From the NCBI RefSeq assembly GCF_022267515.1, contig NZ_JAKFGB010000010.1, positions 1-64,000 on the forward strand: a DNA stretch of 64,000 nucleotides, given 5' to 3'. Within the stretch, counting starts at the first letter, position 1. Every line of letters starts with the position of its first letter. The DNA is from Rubinisphaera margarita. Its GTDB lineage: Bacteria > Planctomycetota > Planctomycetia > Planctomycetales > Planctomycetaceae. This document shows positions 8,490 to 16,900 of this stretch, one piece after another. Under the pieces are notes generated by a model. It was not told the origin of the DNA, did not search any database, and saw only the letters and a program-made list of their open reading frames with translations. The position numbers and the translations under genes were made by a program.

Positions 8490-9866
8490 ATGAAACTGAG
8501 ATCGACCGCCCTCCTTCTTCTCCTTCTCCTCTCGTGGACCGCGTGGCTTCCCGCCGCGGAAACTCAGCTGCGTGTCGGCACCTTCGACGTCGATGCCTCC
8601 CCGCCCGTCGGAAGTCTGTTGGCGTACGATCCGGTGAAGGACATTCAGTCTCCGCTCAGCTGTCGCGGGATCGTGATCCTCGGCGCCGACGATCCGATCG
8701 TACTTTGCGCGATCGACTGGCTGGGAGTCTCGAACGATGGTCAGCGAGTCTTCAAGGAGAAGTTGGCTCAGGCCGCCGGGACCACTCCGGAGCGAGTCGC
8801 CGTGCATGCGATTCATCAGCACGACGCTCCGCGTTGCGACTTCTCGGTCGAAACCATACTCGCCCAGGCCGGCGTCGGCGGAGGCCAGTTCGATCCCAAT
8901 TTCGCCCGCGTCGTCATTCAGAACGCCGCCGATGCGGTCCGTGAAGCAACGAAGTCCGCCACTCCCGTTGACTCCATCGGGCTTGGCGAAGGGATTATCG
9001 AGAAGGTTGCCTCGAATCGTCGGGTTCTGGGACCTGACGGGAAAGTCCAATACACGCGATACACGGCTACGAAAGATCCGGTTGTTCGCGCCAAGCCGGT
9101 CGGCACCATCGATCCGGCCGTGAAGCTGATCACGTTCTTTAAAGGAGACGAACCGGTCGCCGTGCTGACTTACTACGCGACGCATCCGCAAAGCTACTAC
9201 CGGACCGGCCTGGCCAATCCCGACTTTCCCGGCATGGCCCGCAATGCCCGGCAGGATGAAACCAGCGTGCCGCACATCCACTTCAACGGAGCTGGCGGCA
9301 ACATCGGAGCCGGGAAATGGAACGATGGCTCGAAGGAGAATCGCCAGATCCTGGCCGACCGCGTGGAAGCGGGAATGAAGTCGGCCTGGGAGACGATGAA
9401 GCGACAGCCGATTTCCGCAGACGATGTCTCCTGGGCGACCGAACCGGTTCTGCTGCCGCTCGCCGATCATCTTGTTGAAGAGAATCTGCAGAAGATCGTT
9501 CATGATCCAGAGTCGACGCCGCTCGATCGCCATCACGCTGCCAAGCATCTGGCGTGGATGTGGCGGTGTCAGGCGGGCGACACAATCGACATTGGCTGCC
9601 TGACGCTGAAGAACGCTCGCGTGCTGCACATGCCCGGCGAGTTGTTCGTCGAGTACCAGCTCGCCGCCCAGAAGATGCGGACCGATCTGTTCGTCGCCAT
9701 GGCGGCTTACGGCGAGTATGCCCCGGGTTACATCTGCACGGAGATCGCGTATTCTCAGGGAGGATACGAATCAAGCGATCGAGCTTCGCGTGTTTCTCCG
9801 GCGGTGGAGAAGGTGTTGATGGACGCGATGGCTCAACTGCTGGAAAGTTCGAACGTGAAAGAGTGA
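8490..9866 (+). CDS. Secreted ceramidase-like hydrolase, second divergent copy
   Basis: 458 residues. Two ATGs are possible (8475, 8490); 8490 is preferred because GGAG sits 9 nt before it and MKLRSTALLLLLLL is a good signal peptide ending near PAAE. It has the same architecture as the preceding gene: RVGTFDVDASPP at the mature start, HAIHQHDAP in place of SHTHCGP, a His in YYATHPQ, and FNGAGGNIG. It therefore keeps metal-type histidines but with a changed first motif, suggesting a different substrate from its neighbour. Gap to the previous gene is 47 bp and to DinB 3 bp, so this is an operon. Confidence 0.82.
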   Translation: MKLRSTALLLLLLLSWTAWLPAAETQLRVGTFDVDASPPVGSLLAYDPVKDIQSPLSCRGIVILGADDPIVLCAIDWLGVSNDGQRVFKEKLAQAAGTTPERVAVHAIHQHDAPRCDFSVETILAQAGVGGGQFDPNFARVVIQNAADAVREATKSATPVDSIGLGEGIIEKVASNRRVLGPDGKVQYTRYTATKDPVVRAKPVGTIDPAVKLITFFKGDEPVAVLTYYATHPQSYYRTGLANPDFPGMARNARQDETSVPHIHFNGAGGNIGAGKWNDGSKENRQILADRVEAGMKSAWETMKRQPISADDVSWATEPVLLPLADHLVEENLQKIVHDPESTPLDRHHAAKHLAWMWRCQAGDTIDIGCLTLKNARVLHMPGELFVEYQLAAQKMRTDLFVAMAAYGEYAPGYICTEIAYSQGGYESSDRASRVSPAVEKVLMDAMAQLLESSNVKE

Positions 9867-9869
9867 GGC

Positions 9870-10346
9870 ATGTCTGACCAGACGCTCCGGGACCATGTGA
9901 CCTGGCTCCTCAACGGTGGTGGAGCTCATCTCGATTTCGAAGCGGCGATCGCGGATCTTCCTGAGGAAGCCCGCGGTCGCAAAGCTCCTGGGCTCCCGCA
10001 CACCGCCTGGCAGCTGCTCTGGCATCTCCGCATCTGCCAGTGGGACATTCTCGAATTCTCCCGCAACGCCGATCACGTCTCCCCAGAGTTCCCGGACGGC
10101 CTCTGGCCGGAGACTGATGGTCCGCCCGAGCCGGCGGACTGGGACCGCACGGTCGATGCCTTTCGCGAAGAACATCGCCAGATGGTTGCGCTGTTCAATG
10201 ACCCGTCGGTCGATCTGTACGCGAAGATCCCGCATGGAGACGGCCAGACGATTCTCCGCGAAGCGCTGCTCGTCGCCGATCACAACGCCTATCATCTCGG
10301 CCAGCTGGTCGATCTTCGCCGCTGTCTCGGAGAATGGGATGGCTGA
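9870..10346 (+). CDS. DinB-family four-helix-bundle protein
   Basis: 158 residues, cytosolic, no signal peptide. The ribosome site (AAAGAG/GTGAGG) overlaps the end of the preceding gene. DinB/YfiT metal ligands are visible: His in LLWHLR and the two His of ADHNAYHLGQ. DinB-like proteins are metal-dependent enzymes, among them thiol S-transferases, often of unknown substrate. It overlaps the following cupin by 8 bp, so the two are translationally linked. Function beyond family is not deducible. Confidence 0.88.
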   Translation: MSDQTLRDHVTWLLNGGGAHLDFEAAIADLPEEARGRKAPGLPHTAWQLLWHLRICQWDILEFSRNADHVSPEFPDGLWPETDGPPEPADWDRTVDAFREEHRQMVALFNDPSVDLYAKIPHGDGQTILREALLVADHNAYHLGQLVDLRRCLGEWDG

Positions 10347-10671
10347 GCTTTCGAATCTGTTTTCGGATCTGCCGAAGTCTCTCCCCGAAGAGCTCATCGA
10401 AGTCCTCGCGGCAAACAGTCATCTCCGCATTGAACGGATCGTTTCGACCGGACAGCACAGCCCGCCCGACTTCTGGTACGATCAGGATGAAGCTGAGTGG
10501 GTCGCGCTCCTGAAAGGTTCCGCGACGCTGGAGTTCGCCGACGAACAACGCCCGGTCGAGCTGCATCCGGGCGATTACATTCTGATCCCCGCTCACCAGA
10601 AGCATCGCGTCGCGAAGACATCGACCGATGAGCCGACGGTCTGGCTGGCGATCTTCTTCAGGACAGGCTGA
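10339..10671 (+). CDS. Small single-domain cupin
   Basis: 110 residues. ATG 10339 overlaps the DinB stop by 8 bp (reading ATGGCTGA). A single cupin barrel spans nearly the whole protein: the second motif reads HPGDYILIPAHQKHRV, with metal-type His, while the first motif region WVALLKGSATLEF is conventional for phosphomannose-isomerase-like cupins. The reading frame continues further upstream without stops, but that part is in the DinB gene in another frame and is not credible. It converges with the M20 gene, overlapping its end by 14 bp. Confidence 0.85.
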   Translation: MAELSNLFSDLPKSLPEELIEVLAANSHLRIERIVSTGQHSPPDFWYDQDEAEWVALLKGSATLEFADEQRPVELHPGDYILIPAHQKHRVAKTSTDEPTVWLAIFFRTG

Positions 10672-11839
10672 GAAACTTCAGCAGGATCTCGACCGCCTGT
10701 TCCAGTTGCTTCACTTCGATCCACTCGTCCTTCGTGTGAGCCTGCGCGATATCTCCCGGTCCGAAGACGACTGTCGGCATTCCCAGCAGAGCGAACCGCG
10801 AAGCATGGGTTCCATACGGAACGCCGATCGCTTCGGTATCCACAATTCCGCTGGCGGCCGCAATCAGCTTTTCGGCCAGTTCCGCATTCCCGGTATCGTT
10901 CAATGGCTGGCTGATCGTGTCGGGCGGCAGGAATTCGAAATCGACTTCGCAGTTGGCCCGCAGCCACGTCTCGGCTGCTGCGATCGCCGCAGCGGCTTCC
11001 TCGCCCGGCACGACGCGACGATCGATCTCAATTCGGCAGCAGTCAGGAACGATGTTCACACTCGATCCGCCGGCAATGCGCCCCACACTCATCGTCGCAC
11101 TACCACACAGGTGATGCGCAGGGACTTCCGTCTTCAAGAGGTGACTGTACTGCTCCAGGGCCCGCACAACGTCCGCCATCCGGTAGATGGCGTTAACTCC
11201 TCGAGAGGGGTCGCTGCTGTGGACCGCCACGCCGTTCGTCTGCACCTTCCACCGAGCGGCCCCCTTATGAGCGACAACCGGATTGAGGCCGGTCGGCTCG
11301 AAGACAATCGTCTGATCAATCTCTCCGAAGGTCGCCAGGAGCCCGTCCCGCTGCGACTCGAGTCGTCGGATCAAATCGGCGGCTCCCTTCTGTGTCCGTT
11401 CTTCGTCGCAGGTGCAGGAAAAGATGATCGTTCCGTGCATATGAGCGGAATCGGCTCTGAGCCGCTGCACGAGCTCAAGCATGACTGCGAGCGAGCCCTT
11501 CACATCGCAGCTGCCGCGACCGAACAGACGCCCTTCCTGTTCGAACGGCGTGTAGGGAGCAATCGTCATCCCGGCAACAGGGACCGTATCGGTGTGAGCG
11601 TCGAGCAGTGTGCAGGGGCGATCAGCATTTCCGGGAAGAACGGCGATGACGTTTCCGCGTCCGGGTTCGACTTCGTGGTACTCGCAGGGTACATTGATTT
11701 CGTGGAAGAACCTGCCGAGCCAGTCGGTCATCCCGGCTTCAAACCAGCCGTCTCCCTCCACCGCAGCGCCCATCGGATTCTGGCTCGGAATTGCCACCAG
11801 TTCACGCAAAATCGAACTTGCAGATCGGATGTTCGTCAA
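10658..11839 (-). CDS. M20-family metallopeptidase/deacylase (ArgE/DapE/CPG2 type)
   Basis: 393 residues from a TTG at 11839 that has GAGG 5 nt upstream; a further TTG at 11863 is in frame but lies inside the divergent gene. M20 metal and catalytic residues are present: DAHTDTVPV (His, Asp), GRGSCDVKG (bridging Asp), CDEERTQKG (catalytic Glu plus ligand), FEPTG and a C-terminal His in YGTHASR. The dimerisation domain lies between. The closest subfamily by eye is acetylornithine deacetylase/succinyl-diaminopimelate desuccinylase, but the substrate cannot be fixed. Cytosolic. The start is the least secure part of this call. Confidence 0.85.
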   Translation of the reverse strand: MTNIRSASSILRELVAIPSQNPMGAAVEGDGWFEAGMTDWLGRFFHEINVPCEYHEVEPGRGNVIAVLPGNADRPCTLLDAHTDTVPVAGMTIAPYTPFEQEGRLFGRGSCDVKGSLAVMLELVQRLRADSAHMHGTIIFSCTCDEERTQKGAADLIRRLESQRDGLLATFGEIDQTIVFEPTGLNPVVAHKGAARWKVQTNGVAVHSSDPSRGVNAIYRMADVVRALEQYSHLLKTEVPAHHLCGSATMSVGRIAGGSSVNIVPDCCRIEIDRRVVPGEEAAAAIAAAETWLRANCEVDFEFLPPDTISQPLNDTGNAELAEKLIAAASGIVDTEAIGVPYGTHASRFALLGMPTVVFGPGDIAQAHTKDEWIEVKQLEQAVEILLKFLSLS

Positions 11840-11850
11840 AGGAACCTCGC

Positions 11851-12804
11851 ATGCACAAATCAACGGGCCACGAATCTTTACTCAGCCGCCGCGACATGCT
11901 GAAAGCGTCCACCGCAGCTGCTGCGGTCACTATGACCGGCACTTCTCTATTCGGCAAGTCGGACTCGAACACATCCGGTTTCATTGATGCCCACGTGCAT
12001 GTCTGGACGCCCGACACCTCGACGTATCCGTTGAAGACCGGTTACTCAAAAGAAGACATGCAGCCGCCGAGTTTCACGCCGAAAGAGCTGATGGCCCACG
12101 CCGGCCCCAGCGGCGTCGATTGCATCGTGCTGATTCAGATGAGCTTCTACGGCTACGACAATTCCTACATGCTGCACGTGATGGACGCACACCCGGGACG
12201 TTACTCGGGGGTCGCAGTGATCGATCCCGAAGACAAACCGGTCGCCACGATGAAAGCCCTGAAGAAGAAAGGCGTTCGCGGTTTCCGCATCGTCGCCGGA
12301 AAGCAGGATCCCGATCAGTGGCTGAAGTCGAAAGGGATGCGGGCCATGTGGCGGTGTGCGGCCGACGAAGACATGGCCATGTGCCCGCTGATGAACCCGG
12401 AATACATTCCGTCCGTTGCGGCGATGTGCAGGAAGTTTCCGGAGACGACAGTCGTGGTCGATCACTTTGCCCGCATCGGTATCAGCGGCACGGTGAACGA
12501 GGCTGACCTGGATGCACTCTGCCAGCTGGCCGATCACGAAAAGACGTACGTGAAAACCTCAGCCTTCTACGCGCTCGGGAAGAAGTCGCCGCCTTATACT
12601 GATCTCGGCCCGATGATCCGCCGCTGCCGGGATGCCTTCGGAGCCGACCGCCTGATGTGGGCCAGCGACTGCCCGTATCAGGTGCAGGAAAATCACACCT
12701 ACGCCGCCTCGATCGATCTCATTCGCGAGAAACTCGATTTCCTGAGCGACGAAGATCGCGAGTCGATGCTCCGCGGCACCGCTGAGAAAGTCTTCTTCAG
12801 TTAA
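11851..12804 (+). CDS. Tat-exported amidohydrolase (PDC-hydrolase-like TIM barrel)
   Basis: 317 residues. Start 11851 follows AAGGAACC and gives a Tat signal (SRRDMLKAS followed by an Ala-rich stretch). The mature part opens with the amidohydrolase_2 motif FIDAHVHVW, then VVDHFARIG and the metal Asp segment MWASDCPY, as in 2-pyrone-4,6-dicarboxylate lactonases and L-fucono-lactonases. It therefore probably opens a lactone or similar cyclic ester in the periplasm. Its ATG is only 11 bp from the probable start of the opposite-strand M20 gene. Confidence 0.88.
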   Translation: MHKSTGHESLLSRRDMLKASTAAAAVTMTGTSLFGKSDSNTSGFIDAHVHVWTPDTSTYPLKTGYSKEDMQPPSFTPKELMAHAGPSGVDCIVLIQMSFYGYDNSYMLHVMDAHPGRYSGVAVIDPEDKPVATMKALKKKGVRGFRIVAGKQDPDQWLKSKGMRAMWRCAADEDMAMCPLMNPEYIPSVAAMCRKFPETTVVVDHFARIGISGTVNEADLDALCQLADHEKTYVKTSAFYALGKKSPPYTDLGPMIRRCRDAFGADRLMWASDCPYQVQENHTYAASIDLIREKLDFLSDEDRESMLRGTAEKVFFS

Positions 12805-12844
12805 CGCCACAGGTCGCATCCGCCAGCCAACGCGGACCAGCACA

Positions 12845-12924
12845 TGTGTGTTACTGGCTCAGCCGGGCTTCTTTCACAATGCAGTGTGCCAATAAAAAAG
12901 CCACTGGCAGAGCCAGTGGCACAC
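12845..12924. repeat. Short element with imperfect inverted ends (GTGCCACTGGCTC family)
   Basis: The left end (GTGTGTTACTGGCTCAGCC from 12847) and right end (12904-12924, GGCAGAGCCAGTGGCACAC) are imperfect inverted copies. The right end contains the perfect hairpin CCACTGGC-AGA-GCCAGTGG at 12901-12919. The same hairpin text recurs at 23522-23542 and, with a CG insertion, at 46293-46417. Confidence 0.6.
12892..12919 (-). terminator. Rho-independent terminator of the RidA operon, made from a repeat hairpin
   Basis: Read on the minus strand, the 8-bp-arm hairpin CCACTGGC/GCCAGTGG is followed by C and a run of six T. It sits about 80 bp after the RidA stop. The hairpin is a member of a dispersed palindrome family, so the terminator appears to be a repeat put to use. 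Confidence 0.65.
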
Positions 12925-12928
12925 GGTA

Positions 12929-12976
12929 TTGGTCGATCGTCGTGTTGGTCGATCGTCGTGTTGGTCGATCGTCGGG
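12929..12976. repeat. Three tandem 16-bp direct repeats
   Basis: Units TTGGTCGATCGTCGTG at 12929-12944, 12945-12960 and 12961-12976 (the last ends GG instead of TG). No spacers, so it is a microsatellite-like array rather than CRISPR. It lies between the terminator and the RidA stop. Confidence 0.9.
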
Positions 12977-13000
12977 GCGACCTGAGTCGGCCCTGCGGAA

Positions 13001-13465
13001 TCAGTCTTTCAGTTTGATGATCATTTCCGTCTCGACACTCGAGTTCAACGGCAGTTGAGCAACGCCGATGGCTGTCCGGGCGGCGAGGCCGGCGTCGCCG
13101 AAGACGTCGAGCAGAAGCTGCGATCCCCCATTGATGACGACGTGCTGTTCCGTGAAATCGAGGTCGGTATTCACGTAACCGGTCAGGCGGACAATGCTCT
13201 CGATGTCGTCAAACGAGCCGAGTTCCTGGTACACCATGCGGAGGTTGTTGGCCACGCAGATGGCGGCCGCTTTCTGAGCATCTTCCAGCGACACGACGCT
13301 CGGCACCTTGCCTTTGTAGGGGATGCGGCCGTTCTCAATCGGCACCGCTCCGGAAACATACAGCGTGTTGCCGTTGCGGGACACAGGCCGATAAATCGCT
13401 CCCGGCGGGAGTTCGACGTCGACTTTGAATCCCTTTTCTTCCATTCGCTGTTCGCGTTCACCCAT
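13001..13465 (-). CDS. ridA: RidA/YjgF-family enamine/imine deaminase
   Basis: 154 residues; ATG 13465 has AAGGA 7 nt upstream (a GTG one codon earlier is the alternative). RidA proteins are trimeric and hydrolyse reactive 2-aminoacrylate-type enamines and imines released by PLP enzymes. The family pattern is seen in NTLYVSGAVP, then TGYVN, and the C-terminal AARTAIGVAQLPLNSSVETE, including the Arg that binds the substrate carboxylate. It is longer than the usual 125-130 residues, so may belong to a side branch. It follows the PLP enzyme by 41 bp, consistent with removing its reactive imine products. Confidence 0.93.
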   Translation of the reverse strand: MGEREQRMEEKGFKVDVELPPGAIYRPVSRNGNTLYVSGAVPIENGRIPYKGKVPSVVSLEDAQKAAAICVANNLRMVYQELGSFDDIESIVRLTGYVNTDLDFTEQHVVINGGSQLLLDVFGDAGLAARTAIGVAQLPLNSSVETEMIIKLKD

Positions 13466-13506
13466 CACAGATTCCTTTTCTCAGTTGAAGTTCAAAGTTG
13501 TTCGGT

Positions 13507-14607
13507 TCAAACCAGCAGCCCGCGGGCGTCAACGGTCACAGCCGTCAGTTCGTTCCCCTGGAGCCACCAGATCTGGTTTTGCAGATTCACACACGGGCAG
13601 ATGTGATTCGGAATGATCGTGACCCGCTCGCCAAGTTCCGGAGCAGTCCCGCAAGCCGAAGTATCGACCTGGGCGTGCTCCTCACTCAGCTTACCGATCA
13701 CGGCATCCGGGTATTCCAGAATCAGCCCGTAACCGCACTCCGGGTTTGGCCCGTTGCGGTCGCTGGTCAGTGTCTTAGAGCCGGCATCGAGAACAACCTG
13801 CCCCGGCACAGAGGTACTGATGACAGTCGCGATGATACGCCCGGCACAGTCATCGACCGTGGACACGCCGGCTTCAATGCAGTTGCGATCGTTGTAGATG
13901 TAGGTCCCCGGACGAAACTCGGTGGTCGAAGGCATGAGATGCGTCTGGAACGCGGTCGGCGTCGAGCCTCCCGATACAATCTCCGTGCTCGTTCGCTGCT
14001 CTCGGAATCGGGAGACGGCGTTACGGAGAATCGATTCGACTGCGGCGAGCCGCGTGGACTGCTCTGGACCTGGAGCCGGAACGTTGCCGGGGAAATACAT
14101 CAGTCCCCGAACGTGAAGCCCGGGAAGAGCATCGACCTGTTTCGCCAGTTCCGCAGCCGCTTCCGCCCCCTGCACTCCGGTACGACCAAAACCGACGTCG
14201 AGGTCGATCAGTATTCCAATCTCGCTCCCACTATTGGAAGCCGCGACGGAAAGCCGCTCGGCTGCGAGCAGGGAATCGAGTCCGACGGTGGTCCGCGTTT
14301 TCCGTGCGAGTTTCCCAATCTCAGCGGCTCGATGGGCATCGACCGGCGGATAGGCGATCAGCAGATCCTCACAGAGTTCGCTCATCACCTCGGCTTCACC
14401 AACCTTGGCCGTGGTCAGGCCGACAGCCCCGGCTTCCATCTGCATCTCGGCAACCCGACGCAGCTTATGGGTCTTGATATGCGGGCGAAGCTTCAGATTG
14501 TGTGCACTGGCATAGGAGGCCATGCGGGCGATGTTTCGCCGCACGCTCTCCGCATCAATCACCAGAGCCGGTGTGGGCACGGTCTCCTGAGTCCACGTCG
14601 TCGTCAT
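13507..14607 (-). CDS. PLP-dependent D-threonine-aldolase-like enzyme (DSD1/D-TA family)
   Basis: 366 residues, cytosolic. Alanine-racemase-type N-terminal barrel with the PLP lysine in RPHIKTHK (Lys45), then the GLTTAKVGEAEVM segment and GGSTPT for phosphate binding. The C-terminal beta domain ends with PNHICPC, where D-threonine aldolases and D-serine dehydratases place a metal-binding His and Cys or Asp. The likely reaction is cleavage or dehydration of a D-3-hydroxy-amino acid. The gene follows the symporter by 18 bp and precedes RidA, which would suit an enzyme releasing enamines. Aldolase versus dehydratase cannot be separated by eye. Confidence 0.88.
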   Translation of the reverse strand: MTTTWTQETVPTPALVIDAESVRRNIARMASYASAHNLKLRPHIKTHKLRRVAEMQMEAGAVGLTTAKVGEAEVMSELCEDLLIAYPPVDAHRAAEIGKLARKTRTTVGLDSLLAAERLSVAASNSGSEIGILIDLDVGFGRTGVQGAEAAAELAKQVDALPGLHVRGLMYFPGNVPAPGPEQSTRLAAVESILRNAVSRFREQRTSTEIVSGGSTPTAFQTHLMPSTTEFRPGTYIYNDRNCIEAGVSTVDDCAGRIIATVISTSVPGQVVLDAGSKTLTSDRNGPNPECGYGLILEYPDAVIGKLSEEHAQVDTSACGTAPELGERVTIIPNHICPCVNLQNQIWWLQGNELTAVTVDARGLLV

Positions 14608-14625
14608 GAGCGGCAGTATTTCCTG

Positions 14626-16569
14626 TCAGAAGAACTTGCGGACGTTCTCATCCGCCGGGGGAGGCGTGGCGAGCGCGGCAATCACCGCAATGGCCCCTGA
14701 CCCGGCGATTCCCCAGACCATCGGGTCGAAACCGAGCGGCTTGAGTGGACTCATCGCACTCAGCGATGTCACTCCGCCGAGATAGGCGGTTACGTAGCCG
14801 ATGATATAGAGCAGCATGCAGACCGCCAAGCCGCCCAGCATTCCGGCGATCGCACCAGCCGAATTAAACCGGGGCCAGAAGAGCGCCAGAAACACCGGCA
14901 TCAGATAAACCGAAGCCAGTCCACTGGCGGCGAAGATAATGACCACCTGAAGAAACCGGGGCGGATTGATCGCCGCCAGCATCACCAGGACGCCGATGCC
15001 CGCGGTACAGACATAGCTCAAAGTCTTCGTCGTTTTCTCAGAGACGTCTGGATTGAACTCGCGTTGGTAGACATCCCGCACCAGGGAGGAGGAGATCATC
15101 AGCATGAAGCTGTCGACCGTCGACATCGCGGCGGCAAAGGGAGCGGCAATCAGAATCCCGGCCAGCCAGGGGATGCCGGCATTGTTGGCAACCGTCATCG
15201 ATAAGACGGGCATGATGCGGTCCGGCGTCTGGTCGAGAGCCGGCACAAGCAGCCGCCCGCAACTGAAGATTACGACCAGCGAGAAATAGATCCCCCCATA
15301 GTAGACGACAAGCAGGGCCATCGCTTTCTTGAGCGTGCGAGTGCTGTCGAACGCCATGAGTCGCACTTTGTTGCCGGGCTGACCGGCTGCTCCGAACGTC
15401 CAGAAGACGAAGAACGAAAAGGCGATCGTCAACGGGAGGAACCCCGCTTCGCTGTTCTCGCTCGGGCCGGGAGCCATGATGTAAGCTCCCTTCCGATCCG
15501 CCCCACCCCGATAAGCCTTCTCCTCAGCCACGGTGACCGCAATCGACTCCGGCAGCATCACATCCGGCTTGCCGGCAATCTGCTCAAGCCGCATGTTCTT
15601 CTCGAACTCGCCTGTAATCTCGACCGCTTTGATCCGCGAGCTGACCGCCCCATCGGCCGGGATGCGTGCGGATTCATTGATACGGAACAGCCGCTGATCA
15701 TCACCGTCGCCGAGCGTGATCCACGTTTCACTTGGAATAAAACGGGGAGCCGAATCAGTCGTGCCACGCAACTCGAGTTGAACGAGTTGAGGCGGAGTGA
15801 TCTCGGCCAGCGTCCGGGTCGCGTTCCCTAGGCCTCCAACCTGAATAATCACCAGCACGAGCAGTGCGATGACGCCGAAGAACATCACAATGCCCTGAAG
15901 CATATCGGTCCACACGACCGCTCGAAATCCGCCGACCGACGTGTAAGCAACAACCGTGAGCGAAAAGACCAGCAGCCCAAGCAGATATCCGGGATCGACG
16001 TGAGCAATCAGCGGGATCTGACTTGTGACATCGCCGAAGGCGAGAACCGTCTGTTGCCAGACCTTCACGTTGGCCAATAGTTCCAGCAAGATGATGCTGC
16101 CCAGTTTGAATTGCGGCACCAGAAACAGTGACAGCAGAGATACGAGCAGGACGGTGGCGATGATCGAGACCGCTCTGCTGCCGAAGCGGGCAAACAACAG
16201 GTCAGGCAGCGTGATCGCCCCCGCCTGACGAGCGACGCGGTTGATTCGTTTTCCAAGAAGCCCCATAGAGACAAGAGGCACGGTCATGTAACCGGCAATC
16301 CACAGGGCAACCACCCAGCCGTGTGCGTAAACCAGCGAGGGGAACCCGGCGAACGAACCGGCTGAGGCACTCGTGGCGGCAAACGTCAGCATGAAGGCCC
16401 AGGGCCCGAGACCGCGGCTGCCGAGGAAGTAGTCGTCCATGAAGTTGGTTTTGGAGAGCACGTAATGGCTCGCCAGCGCCAACCCCAACACAGCTGTGGA
16501 GTAAATGAGAAACGTGACCAGTGCATCGGTCGAATTGACGGCAGCGAGAACGGGCAGAAATTGACTCAT
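14626..16569 (-). CDS. Sodium:solute symporter (SSS/PanF-like) with a large loop insertion
   Basis: 647 residues, about 13 hydrophobic segments. The SSS signature is visible around AAPFAAAMSTVDSFMLMISS, preceded by FWTFGAAGQPGNKVR, which resembles pantothenate permease PanF. Between the sixth and seventh membrane segments (about residues 248-375) lies a roughly 125-residue hydrophilic stretch where PanF has only about 30. The start overlaps the preceding small membrane gene by 4 bp (ATGA), so they are translationally coupled. Given dipeptidase upstream and PLP enzyme downstream, the cargo is more likely an amino acid or peptide than pantothenate (inference). Confidence 0.9.
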   Translation of the reverse strand: MSQFLPVLAAVNSTDALVTFLIYSTAVLGLALASHYVLSKTNFMDDYFLGSRGLGPWAFMLTFAATSASAGSFAGFPSLVYAHGWVVALWIAGYMTVPLVSMGLLGKRINRVARQAGAITLPDLLFARFGSRAVSIIATVLLVSLLSLFLVPQFKLGSIILLELLANVKVWQQTVLAFGDVTSQIPLIAHVDPGYLLGLLVFSLTVVAYTSVGGFRAVVWTDMLQGIVMFFGVIALLVLVIIQVGGLGNATRTLAEITPPQLVQLELRGTTDSAPRFIPSETWITLGDGDDQRLFRINESARIPADGAVSSRIKAVEITGEFEKNMRLEQIAGKPDVMLPESIAVTVAEEKAYRGGADRKGAYIMAPGPSENSEAGFLPLTIAFSFFVFWTFGAAGQPGNKVRLMAFDSTRTLKKAMALLVVYYGGIYFSLVVIFSCGRLLVPALDQTPDRIMPVLSMTVANNAGIPWLAGILIAAPFAAAMSTVDSFMLMISSSLVRDVYQREFNPDVSEKTTKTLSYVCTAGIGVLVMLAAINPPRFLQVVIIFAASGLASVYLMPVFLALFWPRFNSAGAIAGMLGGLAVCMLLYIIGYVTAYLGGVTSLSAMSPLKPLGFDPMVWGIAGSGAIAVIAALATPPPADENVRKFF

Positions 16570-16889
16570 GGCGTTCCCTCCTGTTCGTCACCCTCGCCCA
16601 GCTTCTCCCGGGCAAACTCTTCATCATCATCGGTGATGTAGTACAAGGCGTACCAGATGGTAAATATCCCAGCCGCGATCCAGGGAACGAACACGCCCCA
16701 GAAGATCCAGTCCGGCAGACCGAGCACTGTCGGCGGCGATTCGACATCGTAGTCGTAGGCCATCCAGCCGCAGACGATCATTGTCCAGGCGGTGAAGAAG
16801 ATCCAGCCGCCAACGAGAACCAGAAGCTCCCGGACAGCCCGTACAAACGTTGGCGAATATCGCCCCTCCGAATCCGGTGAAACAGGCAA
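16566..16889 (-). CDS. Small two-TM membrane protein, YhdT/DUF997-like symporter partner
   Basis: 107 residues with two hydrophobic segments (about 20-45 and 58-85) and an acidic tail (TDDDEEFAREKLGEG). It starts with TTG 16889, supported by GGGA at 5-6 nt. The pattern P-x-W then a membrane helix and DDDEE resembles YhdT, the small protein encoded beside PanF in Gammaproteobacteria. Here it is coupled by a 4-bp overlap to a PanF-like symporter, so a role as an accessory subunit is likely by analogy. Eleven base pairs separate it from the dipeptidase. Confidence 0.8.
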   Translation of the reverse strand: MPVSPDSEGRYSPTFVRAVRELLVLVGGWIFFTAWTMIVCGWMAYDYDVESPPTVLGLPDWIFWGVFVPWIAAGIFTIWYALYYITDDDEEFAREKLGEGDEQEGTP

Positions 16890-16900
16890 GCCGTTCCCTT

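Noticed and set aside
12929..12976. Possible CRISPR array from three 16-bp repeats
   Set aside because: The repeats are directly adjacent without spacers, and no cas genes are near.
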